Assembly: GCF_030816895.1 (NCBI RefSeq)
Contig: NZ_JAUSYL010000001.1
Location: 2,170,001 to 2,234,000 of the forward strand
Source: Clavibacter sp. B3I6
GTDB lineage: Bacteria > Actinomycetota > Actinomycetes > Actinomycetales > Microbacteriaceae
Length of the DNA stretch: 64,000 nucleotides
Direction: 5' to 3'
In this document: positions 41,773-51,912 of the stretch, piece after piece
Layout: every line of letters begins with the position of its first letter
How positions within the stretch are numbered: position 1 is the stretch's first letter
Notes under the pieces: generated by a model
The model's input: only the letters and a program-made list of their open reading frames with translations
What the model was told of the DNA's origin: nothing
Database searches by the model: none
Program-made: the position numbers and the translations under genes

Positions 41773-43515
41773 GTGACCGACGCGCGTGTGCTGGGCGGCC
41801 GCTACGAGGTCGGGGCGCTGCTGGGTCGCGGGGGCATGGCGGACGTCTTCGAGGGCGTCGACGCGCGGCTCGGACGCCGCGTGGCCGTCAAGGTCCTGCG
41901 TCGCGGCCTCGCCGAGGATCCCGCCTTCCGCAGCCGCTTCCGCCAGGAGGCGCAGGCCGCCGCGCGCATGTCGCACCCCACCATCGTGCGCGTGTTCGAC
42001 GCGGGCGAGGACGTCGTCACCGACCAGGACGGCGCATCGCACACGGTGCCCTTCATCGTCATGGAGCGCGTCGAGGGCCGCCTCCTGAAGGACGTCATCA
42101 CGGACGGCGCGCTCGATCCGGACGAGGCTGTCCGCATCACGCGCCAGGTGCTCACCGCGCTGGAGTACTCGCACCGCGCGGGTGTGGTCCACCGCGACAT
42201 CAAGCCCGGCAACATCATGGTCACGCCCACGGGCCAGGTGAAGGTCATGGACTTCGGCATCGCGCGCGCCGTCTCCGACACCTCCGCCACCATCGCGCAG
42301 ACCACCGCCATCCTCGGCACGGCCCGCTACTTCTCCCCCGAGCAGGCCAAGGGCGAGTCGGTCGACGCGCGCACCGACCTCTACTCCGCCGGCGTCGTCC
42401 TCTTCGAGATGCTCACCGGCCAGGCCCCCTTCCGCGCCGACACCGCGGTCGCCGTCGCCTACCAGCACGTCAGCGAGACGCCGGTGTCCCCGAGCGCCGT
42501 CGAGGAGGGCATCTCCCCCCAGCTCGACCAGGTGGTCCTGCACGCCATGGCGAAGGACCGCTACGCGCGCTTCCAGACGGCAGGCGACTTCCGGACCGAC
42601 CTCGACCGCGCCGCCGAGGGCACGCTCGCGCCGCGCGAGGCGCCGACGAACGACGTGGGCGCCACGCTCTTCGGCGCGCCCGCCGGCCCGTCCTCCTCGC
42701 AGCAGGCGCTCCGCCAGCTCGGGGTCGACGACGACCGCACCGTCCGCACGCAGAGCCGGCCGCCGGTGCCGTGGATCTGGGCGGGCGTCACCGTGGTCGT
42801 CGTGATCCTCATCGCCGTCGTCATCTGGGTCACCAGCCTCAGCTCCATCGGCCCGCCGGACATCAGCCCCACCGTCCCCGACGTCGCGGGATCCACCTAC
42901 TCCAGCGCCGCCGCGGCCCTCGAGGAGGCTGATCTCGTGCCGCTCGAGCGCGAGGAGGCCAGCACGACGGTCGAGGAGGGCATCGTGCTCCGCACCGACC
43001 CGGACGCCGGCGAGAACGTCGCCTCCCAGACCGAGGTCGACGTCGTCGTGTCCTCCGGTCCGCCGGAGGTCCAGGTCCCGAACGTCGCCAACATGGACGA
43101 GGGCACGGCCACCGCGAGCCTCCAGGCCGCTGGCCTCACGGTCGGCGAGGTGACGCGTCAGTCCTCGCCCTCGGTGCCGGACGGCGTCGTCCTGCAGTCG
43201 GAGCCGGCGGCGACCGAGCAGGTCGACCAGGGTTCCGCGGTGAAGCTCGTCCTGTCGAACGGCAAGGTCACCCTGCCGGACGTGCTGGGACAGCCGCTGG
43301 TCGACGCGCAGCGCCTCCTCGAGGAGTCGGAGCTCGTCGTCACCACGCGGCGCGACCCGTCCTGCGGCCGCGCCGAGGGCTCTCCCGTGAGCCAGCAGTC
43401 GGTGCCCCCGGGCGACGTCGCCCAGCGCTCCACGGTCGCCCTCACCTACTGCACCGGTGCCGTGCGCAGCTCGCCGACGCCCAGCGCTCCCACCACGCCT
43501 CCCGCCCGCGGCTGA
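41773..43515 (+). CDS. pknB: PASTA-domain Ser/Thr protein kinase PknB
   Basis: A protein of 580 residues from the GTG at 41773. Kinase motifs: LLGRGGMADVFEGVD, VAVKVLRRG, VVHRDIKPGNIMV, VMDFGIARAV, GTARYFSPEQAKGE. A membrane helix lies at about 334-356 (WAGVTVVVVILIAVVIWV). Three PASTA domains follow (about 366-434, 435-500, 501-566), each with a V-P-D/N-V...G start and a G-V/S-V...V end. PASTA domains sense muropeptides or lipid II. 134 bases separate it from pknA; a possible TAAGCT -10 lies near 41727-41732, so it may have its own promoter. Confidence 0.94.
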   Translation: MTDARVLGGRYEVGALLGRGGMADVFEGVDARLGRRVAVKVLRRGLAEDPAFRSRFRQEAQAAARMSHPTIVRVFDAGEDVVTDQDGASHTVPFIVMERVEGRLLKDVITDGALDPDEAVRITRQVLTALEYSHRAGVVHRDIKPGNIMVTPTGQVKVMDFGIARAVSDTSATIAQTTAILGTARYFSPEQAKGESVDARTDLYSAGVVLFEMLTGQAPFRADTAVAVAYQHVSETPVSPSAVEEGISPQLDQVVLHAMAKDRYARFQTAGDFRTDLDRAAEGTLAPREAPTNDVGATLFGAPAGPSSSQQALRQLGVDDDRTVRTQSRPPVPWIWAGVTVVVVILIAVVIWVTSLSSIGPPDISPTVPDVAGSTYSSAAAALEEADLVPLEREEASTTVEEGIVLRTDPDAGENVASQTEVDVVVSSGPPEVQVPNVANMDEGTATASLQAAGLTVGEVTRQSSPSVPDGVVLQSEPAATEQVDQGSAVKLVLSNGKVTLPDVLGQPLVDAQRLLEESELVVTTRRDPSCGRAEGSPVSQQSVPPGDVAQRSTVALTYCTGAVRSSPTPSAPTTPPARG

Positions 43516-43616
43516 GCCGGCGTCGCCTCCTCGGCCTCGCCAGGCCGCATCAGCTCCCCGCGTGACCCGCTGGCATCGGCGCAGGCGCAGGCGCACGGCC
43601 GCGTGGCGCTCGTGCT

Positions 43617-43669
43617 CGACCGATGCGTGATCCCCTCACCGACCGATGCGTGATCCCCTCACCGACCGA
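43617..43669. repeat. Tandem 23-base direct repeat after pknB
   Basis: The unit CGACCGATGCGTGATCCCCTCAC (23 bases) occurs twice without change (43617-43639, 43640-43662), followed by seven bases of a third copy. It lies in the 261-base convergent gap between pknB and pabA, where I see no gene. It looks like a recent slippage duplication; copy number may vary between strains. Confidence 0.8.
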
Positions 43670-43776
43670 GGGTGCGGCTCACCGCGTCAGGTGCGGACCC
43701 GGGACCAGCAGGTCGCGAGCCACAGGTCGAGCCTGTTGGACGACGAGCGCCGCAGGTGCCGCGAGGAGGCTGCGCC

Positions 43777-44415
43777 TCAGGCGATCCGGACGAGCGGCGA
43801 CAGCCGCGACGACGTGTCCCGCGCTCCCGTGAGCCCCGCGCCCTCGAGCCAGTTGCCGAGCATGCGGTAGCCGCCCTCGGTGAGGACCGACTCGGGGTGG
43901 AACTGTACGCCGACGATGGGCGCGGCCTCGTGGCGCAGCCCCATGATCACGCCGCCCTCGGTGCGCGAGGTGACGACCAGGTCGGACGGGACGGTGCCGT
44001 CGACGACCGCGAGCGAGTGGTACCGCGTGGCCGTGAACGGCTGCGGGACGCCGAGGTAGAACTCGCCGTCGTCGTGCGTGACGAGGGAGGTCTTGCCGTG
44101 CATGAGCTCCTCGGCGTTGGTGACGGTGGCCCCGAAGGCCTCCGCGATCGCCTGGTGCCCGAGGCACACGCCGAGCAGCGGCGTGCCGGAGTCGAGGGCG
44201 GCTGTGACGGTGGGGATGGAGACGCCCGCCTCGGAGGGCTTGCCGGGCCCGGGCGACACGAGGACGGCGTCGTACTCCGCGATCACGCCGGCCATGTCGG
44301 CGGCGGCGTGGTCGTCGTTGCGCATGACCACCGTCTCCGCGCCCAGCTGCTGCAGGTACCCGTTGAGCGTGTAGACGAAGCTGTCGTAGTTGTCGATGAC
44401 GAGGACGCGGGTCAC
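43777..44415 (-). CDS. pabA: Anthranilate/para-aminobenzoate synthase glutamine amidotransferase
   Basis: A protein of 212 residues from the GTG at 44415. Class I glutamine amidotransferase: VLVIDNYDSFVYTLNGYL start, oxyanion loop VSPGPGKPSEAG, nucleophile Cys in LLGVCLGHQAIAEAFG, RYHSLAV, and the His-Glu of VQFHPESVLTEGG. It supplies ammonia to PabB or TrpE, giving aminodeoxychorismate or anthranilate. At this locus near pknB it is usually labelled pabA; a dual role with TrpE is possible, since sequence alone does not separate PabA from TrpG. The start overlaps the stop of the small membrane gene. Confidence 0.9.
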   Translation of the reverse strand: MTRVLVIDNYDSFVYTLNGYLQQLGAETVVMRNDDHAAADMAGVIAEYDAVLVSPGPGKPSEAGVSIPTVTAALDSGTPLLGVCLGHQAIAEAFGATVTNAEELMHGKTSLVTHDDGEFYLGVPQPFTATRYHSLAVVDGTVPSDLVVTSRTEGGVIMGLRHEAAPIVGVQFHPESVLTEGGYRMLGNWLEGAGLTGARDTSSRLSPLVRIA

Positions 44416-44570
44416 TGATGCACCGTGACTTCCTGGGTGTTGACGATGGAGTCGACCCAGGGGAAGACCCAGGTGACGAGGGAGAAGAGGACGGCTGCGA
44501 GCAGCACGAGGAGGATGAGCAGCCGCATCCACACGGGCCCGGGGAGGATGCGCCAGAACGCCGCGTACAC
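44412..44570 (-). CDS. Small single-pass membrane protein between sortase and pabA
   Basis: A protein of 52 residues, GTG at 44570, 3 bases after the sortase stop, and overlapping pabA by 4 bases. It reads VYAAFWRILPGPVWMRLLIL followed by a hydrophobic helix and a short acidic tail. No family name is certain, but a small membrane protein here is typical of the crgA-sortase-pabA locus in this group of actinobacteria. The tight packing argues that it is translated. Confidence 0.7.
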   Translation of the reverse strand: MYAAFWRILPGPVWMRLLILLVLLAAVLFSLVTWVFPWVDSIVNTQEVTVHQ

Positions 44571-44572
44571 GG

Positions 44573-45373
44573 TCAGCCCGCCTGCGCGAACGACGTGCCG
44601 GCCAGGGAGGCGGGCTTCGCGGTGTCGGAGCGCGGCTGCCACGACTCGAAGACGCTGTACGCGACCACGCGCTCGGCGGCGGAGAAGAGCGGGTTGCAGC
44701 TCGTCATGGTGAGGATGCGGTCCCCCGGCTGCGCGTCGGGTGCCTGCGGCACCTCGCTGAGCACGTCGACTCCGGTGGGCTTCACGTACTCGAGTGTACG
44801 GAAGCGGTAGGTGTACCAGCCGTCCTGCGTCTCGACCACGATGGCATCGCCGACGCGCAGGTCGGTGATCTGGTTGAAGGGCTTCCCGTAGGTGGTCCTG
44901 TGCGCGGCGACCGCGAAGTTGCCGATCTCCCCGGGCATCTGCGTCTCCCGGTAGTGGCCGACCTTGCCGAGGTTGAGGACGTTGCCCAGCCCCACGCCGG
45001 TCGCGACCGGCACCACGTAGTCGGGGCCGAAGCGGGGGATGTAGATGTTGCCGAAGTCGGTGGCGTCGCTCGCGGGCGCCGTGGTGATGACCGGATCCCC
45101 GGGAGCGGCCGGCGCGGCGTCGGGCTGCGGAGGAGCCTCGGCCTCCGGCGCGGCCGTCGCCCAGCTCCGGCTGTTCTCGAGCGCCTGGTCGCGCTGGCCG
45201 CTGCTCACCACGATGTCGTTGAACCACAGCTGCCAGCCCAGGAACAGCATGATGAGCACGCCGGCCGTGAAGAGGAGCTCGCCGAGGACGCCGACCGTGC
45301 CGAGCACCAGGTCGTTCCGCCGACCGCGGCGCCGCGTCGCGCGGCGGGAGGGGGCGGGATCCTGTGCGCTCAT
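44573..45373 (-). CDS. srtE: Class E sortase
   Basis: A protein of 266 residues from the ATG at 45373. The N-terminus is basic (SRRATRRRGRRND), then one membrane helix (GVLGELLFTAGVLIMLFLGW, about 28-47), a Pro/Ala linker and the sortase barrel: His in NFAVAAHRTTYGKPF (about 156), Cys in ILTMTSCNPLFSAAERVV (about 224) and Arg nine residues later. T-x-T-x-C and W-Q-L-W-F after the helix fit class E, which in actinobacteria joins LAxTG-type surface proteins to the wall. It is divergent from crgA. Confidence 0.9.
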   Translation of the reverse strand: MSAQDPAPSRRATRRRGRRNDLVLGTVGVLGELLFTAGVLIMLFLGWQLWFNDIVVSSGQRDQALENSRSWATAAPEAEAPPQPDAAPAAPGDPVITTAPASDATDFGNIYIPRFGPDYVVPVATGVGLGNVLNLGKVGHYRETQMPGEIGNFAVAAHRTTYGKPFNQITDLRVGDAIVVETQDGWYTYRFRTLEYVKPTGVDVLSEVPQAPDAQPGDRILTMTSCNPLFSAAERVVAYSVFESWQPRSDTAKPASLAGTSFAQAG

Positions 45374-45467
45374 GTGCCGATTGTAGGTGGCCCGCATGCA
45401 CGGGCCGCCTCGCCGGGAGGCCTGCGGGAAGCGGGCATCCTCCCGGCTCGGTGGAGGGGGCTACCGG

Positions 45468-45473
45468 TAGGAT
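45468..45473 (+). promoter_or_regulatory. -10 element of a probable leaderless crgA transcript
   Basis: TAGGAT fits TANNNT and ends 6 bases before the crgA ATG at 45480. With no room for a ribosome site, transcription would start at or next to the ATG. Confidence 0.5.
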
Positions 45474-45479
45474 CTCGGC

Positions 45480-45719
45480 ATGGCCCGCGACAAGACGACG
45501 AGACCCTCCCGCCAGGAACGCGTGCGCGACGAGGACGCCCCGAACCCGGTGTGGTTCAAGCCCATCATGTTCGGCTTCATGCTCGTGGGCCTCGCCTGGC
45601 TGATCGTGTACTACGTCAGCCTCAACGCCTTCCCCATCCCGGACCTCGGCGTCGGCAACATCCTCATCGGCTTCGGCCTGATCCTCGTCGGCTTCCTCAT
45701 GACCACCAGGTGGCGCTGA
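45480..45719 (+). CDS. crgA: Cell division protein CrgA
   Basis: A protein of 79 residues with a charged N-terminus (ARDKTTRPSRQERVRDED), the short P-N-P-V-W-F-K motif and two membrane helices (about 28-48 and 57-73) joined by a SLNAFPIPDLGVGN loop: the standard CrgA pattern. CrgA links FtsZ, FtsQ, FtsI and peptidoglycan synthesis at the septum in actinobacteria. It is divergent from the class E sortase and followed by a terminator. Confidence 0.95.
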   Translation: MARDKTTRPSRQERVRDEDAPNPVWFKPIMFGFMLVGLAWLIVYYVSLNAFPIPDLGVGNILIGFGLILVGFLMTTRWR

Positions 45720-45736
45720 CCGCAGCGCCCCCTCCC

Positions 45737-45766
45737 GAGCCCGTCACCCCAGCAGGTGGCGGGCTC
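45737..45766 (+). terminator. Intrinsic terminator after crgA
   Basis: A 12-base stem, GAGCCCGTCACC / GGTGGCGGGCTC, with one G-T pair and a 6-base loop, followed by TTCT, 17 bases after the crgA stop. Confidence 0.75.
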
Positions 45767-45796
45767 TTCTGCGTCCTGGGCGGTGCCGTCGAGATG

Positions 45797-46013
45797 TTGT
45801 CCACAGGACACCTGTGCACAAGCCTCCACACATGTGGACAACCCCGTGGGTCCCGATGGCGTCGTCTGCCCCCGGGGCGGGTTACCGGCGGAAGCGCGTG
45901 CTCGCCGCGATCTGCGGCCGGAGCGCCACGCATCCGGCTCCTCCCGCACCAGCCCGACCGCCGGCTAATCACACGCGTGTAACTATCCCCATTGTGGACT
46001 GGCCTGTGGATAA
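45797..46013. other. DnaA-box cluster in a convergent intergenic region
   Basis: Three perfect 9-base DnaA boxes: TTGTCCACA at 45797-45805, its inverse TGTGGACAA at 45833-45841, and TGTGGATAA at 46005-46013; near matches at 45813-45821 (TGTGCACAA) and 45993-46001 (TGTGGACTG). A 10-base palindrome, ACACGCGTGT, lies at 45971-45980. The 397-base gap 45720-46116 lies between the 3' ends of crgA and the rhomboid gene, so promoter control is unlikely; I see no gene in it. Confidence 0.7.
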
Positions 46014-46116
46014 CCTCGCGGCCCCGCGGCACGACGGCGTCCCGGGGATCGGAGCGCTTCGGGCAGGACGGCTCGTCCGACTCCGTGGGGAGACGGACGA
46101 GCACGAGCGACGGCGG

Positions 46117-46980
46117 TCAGATGGCGACGGGGACGACGGCCGCGGCGACGACGATCGCCGCCGCGAGGCCCGCCAGCGAGCCGATCTGGAGGCCGCGCTG
46201 ACGGGCGTCCCGCGTGCGCAGGAGGATCAGCGCGACGACCGCGCCGGTGACGAGTCCGCCGACGTGCGCCTGCCAGGAGACGCCCTGGACGAGGAACCCC
46301 AGCAGCAGGTTGAGCACGATGATGCCGAGGAGCGGCCCGACGTTGCCGCCGAGCTTCCGGGCGAGCACGAAGTAGCCGCCCATGAGGCCGAAGATCGCGC
46401 CCGAGGCGCCGACGACGGCCGTGAGCGGGTCGCCCATGGCGGCGCCGAGGACCTCGACGGCCAGGGATCCGCCGATGGCGGAGAGGAGGAAGAGGGCGAG
46501 GTAGCGGGCGCGTCCGAGCATGGGCTCGAGGACGCGTCCGAAGACGAAGACCGACACCATGTTGAGCACGATGTGCAGGATGCTGTCCGGGGAGTGCGTG
46601 AACGCGCTCGTGAGCATGCGCCACGGCTCGTAGTCACCGGAGGCGAGGCTGCCGTAGACCGGCGCGAACCACAGCGACGTCGTGACGTAGCCGCCGACGA
46701 CGGGCAGGACCTGGAGGATCCAGACCGCGGCGCAGACCGCCATGATCGCGTACGTCACCACGGGCGCGGAGCTCCGCGTCAGCCGCGTGACGAACGGGGC
46801 CCGGGTACGAGGAGCGGTGCGGCGCTGCTCCTTCATGTCCTCCGGGCAGATCACCCCGACGGCGGCCGGCGTCTGGCACTCCGGGCAGATGGTCCGCCCG
46901 CATCGCTGGCACAGCACGAAGCTCTGCCGGTCGGGGTGCCGGTAGCAGCGGTCGGCCGCCGTACGGGGTGAATCGGTCAT
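46117..46980 (-). CDS. Rhomboid-family intramembrane serine protease with N-terminal zinc ribbon
   Basis: A protein of 287 residues, ATG at 46980 overlapping the cyclophilin stop. The N-terminus has a small Cys/His zinc-finger-like module: CYRHPDRQSFVLCQRCGRTI, then CPECQTPAAVGVICPED. Six or seven membrane helices follow, with HIVLNMVSVFVFGRVLEP, the catalytic Ser in AVVGASGAIFGLMGGYFV and the catalytic His in WQAHVGGLVTGAVVAL. It cuts membrane proteins within their helices; substrates unknown. This pair (cyclophilin then rhomboid) is a standard actinobacterial origin-side unit. Confidence 0.93.
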   Translation of the reverse strand: MTDSPRTAADRCYRHPDRQSFVLCQRCGRTICPECQTPAAVGVICPEDMKEQRRTAPRTRAPFVTRLTRSSAPVVTYAIMAVCAAVWILQVLPVVGGYVTTSLWFAPVYGSLASGDYEPWRMLTSAFTHSPDSILHIVLNMVSVFVFGRVLEPMLGRARYLALFLLSAIGGSLAVEVLGAAMGDPLTAVVGASGAIFGLMGGYFVLARKLGGNVGPLLGIIVLNLLLGFLVQGVSWQAHVGGLVTGAVVALILLRTRDARQRGLQIGSLAGLAAAIVVAAAVVPVAI

Positions 46981-47519
46981 CAGACCTTCTCGACGGTGAC
47001 GCTCTCGATCACGACGTCCTCGCGGGGACGGTCGCGGCCGTCGGTCGCGACGGCGTTGAGCGCGTCGACGACCTTGCGGGAGTCCTCGTCGGCGACCTCG
47101 CCGAAGATCGTGTGCTTGCCCTGGAGCCACGTGGTGGGCGCCGTGGTGATGAAGAACTGCGAGCCGTTGGTGCCGCGGCCGCCCTGGGTGCCGGCGTTCG
47201 CCATGGCGAGGATGTAGGGCTTCGAGAAGTCGAGGTCGCGGCTGATCTCGTCGTCGAACTGGTAGCCGGGGCCGCCGGTGCCCTGGCCGAGCGGGTCGCC
47301 GCCCTGGAGCATGAAGTCCTTGATGATGCGGTGGAAGACGACGCCGTCGTACAGGGGGGCGGTCGACTTCTCGCCGGTCTGGGGGTGGGTCCATTCCTTC
47401 TCGCCCGTGGCGAGGCCGACGAAGTTCTCGACGGTCTGGGGGGCGTGGGACCCGAAGAGGTTGAGGACGATGGTGCCGTGGTTGGTCGTCATGGTGGCGA
47501 CGTGAGTGTGCGCAGACAT
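46980..47519 (-). CDS. ppiA: Cyclophilin-type peptidyl-prolyl cis-trans isomerase
   Basis: A protein of 179 residues, cytoplasmic (no signal peptide). Cyclophilin landmarks: GTIVLNLFGSHAPQTVENFV, YDGVVFHRIIKDFMLQGGDP (active-site Arg-Ile), GTGGPGYQFDDEI, LAMANAGTQGGRGTNGSQFF and TTWLQGKHTIFGEV. It speeds proline isomerisation during folding. It lies first in the pair with the rhomboid protease. Confidence 0.94.
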   Translation of the reverse strand: MSAHTHVATMTTNHGTIVLNLFGSHAPQTVENFVGLATGEKEWTHPQTGEKSTAPLYDGVVFHRIIKDFMLQGGDPLGQGTGGPGYQFDDEISRDLDFSKPYILAMANAGTQGGRGTNGSQFFITTAPTTWLQGKHTIFGEVADEDSRKVVDALNAVATDGRDRPREDVVIESVTVEKV

Positions 47520-47640
47520 GGAGTCATGGTCTCACGGCGGAGCTGGGACTCGGCGGACGCACAGGCTCCGTCGTGTTTGCCCGCGGAGGCACCCGTGCCA
47601 GACTGGGATCCCTGGCGAAATCACATCGATGGAGGTCCCC

Positions 47641-48273
47641 TTGGGTCTGTCACGCAAGAACAAGAAGGAGTTGGCGAAGCTCCGCACCCACGCGGCCGCC
47701 GTCCTCAAGGAGCAGCGCGAGGTCCTCGACCGGGCCAACGTCGTCGTGGCCGAGGCCGCGCACACCGCACGCAAGCTCTCCGACCAGCACGTCGCCCCCG
47801 CCGTCAAGCGCGGCGTCGACGACCACATCCGTCCCGGCTACGAGGCGGGCGCCGAGCGCGTGCGCAGCGCCGCCGACTCGGCGTACCGGGGCTTCACGCA
47901 CACGGTCCTCCCCGCCGTCGCGGGTGCCGCGGGTTCCGCGGTCGCCGCGACCGAGGGCATCCGCAACAGCAAGCAGGTCAAGGACGCCGTCACGAAGGCC
48001 GGGAAGGTCTCCTCGAAGGCGCAGGAGTTCGGCAAGCACTACGTCGACAACGGCCGCAGCTACGTCGGTCGCTACGTGCCCGCCGTCGCGCCCGTCGCCG
48101 CGAAGAAGGGCCTCGGCTTCGGCGGAGTCGCCCTCATCGGGTTGGGCATCGTCGTGGTGGGCGGCGTCGGATACGCGCTGTACCAGACGTTCCGCGCGGA
48201 CGACGACCTGTGGATCGCCGACGACGAGCCCGAGGCCGTGGACGCGACCGCGAAGGACCAGCCCGCGAGCTGA
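47641..48273 (+). CDS. Conserved hypothetical protein with C-terminal membrane helix
   Basis: A protein of 210 residues. I chose the TTG at 47641 because GGAGGT stands 5-6 bases before it; the in-frame ATG at 47629 has no ribosome site and overlaps that GGAGG. The N-terminal half is helical and charged (SRKNKKELAKLRTHAAAVLK), with repeated Ala/Val helices to about residue 150, then a single membrane helix (GFGGVALIGLGIVVVGGVGYAL, about 160-182) and an acidic tail (RADDDLWIADDEPEAVD). It resembles the YtxH-like or DNA-helicase-mislabelled small proteins found beside ppiA in this group. Function unknown. Confidence 0.78.
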   Translation: MGLSRKNKKELAKLRTHAAAVLKEQREVLDRANVVVAEAAHTARKLSDQHVAPAVKRGVDDHIRPGYEAGAERVRSAADSAYRGFTHTVLPAVAGAAGSAVAATEGIRNSKQVKDAVTKAGKVSSKAQEFGKHYVDNGRSYVGRYVPAVAPVAAKKGLGFGGVALIGLGIVVVGGVGYALYQTFRADDDLWIADDEPEAVDATAKDQPAS

Positions 48274-48306
48274 CCACCGCACGTCGATCGCCACGCGATC
48301 CGCCGG

Positions 48307-48337
48307 AGGCCCGGACACCGACAGGTGCCCGGGCCTT
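48307..48337 (+). terminator. Hairpin after the hypothetical membrane protein gene
   Basis: The inverted repeat AGGCCCGGACACC / GGTGCCCGGGCCTT with a GACA loop and one mismatch, ending in TTCGT, 34 bases after the stop. Confidence 0.65.
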
Positions 48338-48464
48338 CGTCGTCGACGGACGCGTCGACGCCGCACCTGGCACGACCAGTCGGCGTGCCCGTGTGGGGAA
48401 CCGCCAGGAAGCGCTCGAGGCACGAACGGCGAGGATGGCACCCGGTGCGATCACGGGTGGGATG

Positions 48465-48537
48465 TGGAGTCACGGGGAATCGAACCCCGGACCTCCTGCT
48501 TGCAAAGCAGGCGCTCTACCAATTGAGCTATGACCCC
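48465..48537 (-). tRNA. tRNA-Ala (anticodon TGC)
   Basis: Minus strand, 73 bases, CCA not encoded. The acceptor stem GGGGTCA pairs with TGACTCC (one G-T). The D arm is GCTC-AATTGGTA-GAGC, the anticodon arm CCTGC-TTTGCAA-GCAGG with TGC at the centre, the T arm CGGGG-TTCGATT-CCCCG. Confidence 0.96.
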
Positions 48538-48617
48538 GATCGGCGAGCCGTGGACCGCCGTGCGGTCTGCCGACTCGATTCCCGCCGTGCCCCCGGACCG
48601 TGCGGATCCGGGGGTGT

Positions 48618-48694
48618 TGGTGGGGATACCAGGATTTGAACCTGGGACCTCTTCATTATCAGTGAAGCGCTCTAACCAACTGAGCTATATCCCC
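48618..48694 (-). tRNA. tRNA-Ile (anticodon GAT)
   Basis: Minus strand, 77 bases including an encoded CCA. The acceptor GGGGATA pairs with TATCCCC; the anticodon arm CTTCA-CTGATAA-TGAAG has GAT at the centre; the T arm is CCAGG-TTCAAAT-CCTGG. It lies between DUF3566 and tRNA-Ala, the usual actinobacterial order after gyrA. Confidence 0.97.
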
Positions 48695-48742
48695 ATCGGG
48701 CAGGTACACGTTACCGTACGCCTGCCCGTTTCTCCCAATCGG

Positions 48743-49142
48743 CTACGCGTTGGTGAAGCCGACGAGCACGCCGCCGGTGATGCGCACGCTGAGGTTGTAC
48801 AGCAGCGCGGCCACGGCACCGAGGACGGTGCCGACGACGATGTTGAGCACGGCCACCACGATCGCGAATCCGAGCACCTGACCCAGGCCGAAGACGTCCT
48901 GGAGCGAGAAGTCCGCGGATCCGGAGACCTCCTGGAACAGCTGGTCCACCGTCCCGAAGACGTTCGTGGTCTGCAGCACGACGTAGATGAGGAACGTCGC
49001 CACCACGGTGATGATGCCGAGCACCACGGAGAAGAGGAACGCGAGCTTCAGCGCCGACCAGAAGTCGACGTACACGAGCTTGAGACGCACCTGCTTGGTG
49101 GTTGTCGCTCGCGACGACTTCTTCGCGAGCTTCTCGGCGACA

Positions 49143-49150
<8 letters not shown>
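48743..49150 (-). CDS. DUF3566 membrane protein
   Basis: A protein of 135 residues from the ATG at 49150, overlapping gyrA's 3' end by 8 bases. It has two membrane helices: WSALKLAFLFSVVLGIITVV (about 32-55) and VLGFAIVVAVLNIVVGTVLG (about 90-115), plus the conserved end LYNLSVRITGGVLVGFTNA. Its place directly after gyrA is conserved across actinobacteria. The role is unknown. Confidence 0.9.
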
Positions 49151-51830
<2,680 letters not shown>

Positions 51831-51912
51831 GGAGGTCCCGTTCAGATGTCGATGGAGCGTGGGGGCGGTGCCGGGCGGCGGTCGGGATCGGGCCGGACCG
51901 CCGCCTGGCCGA

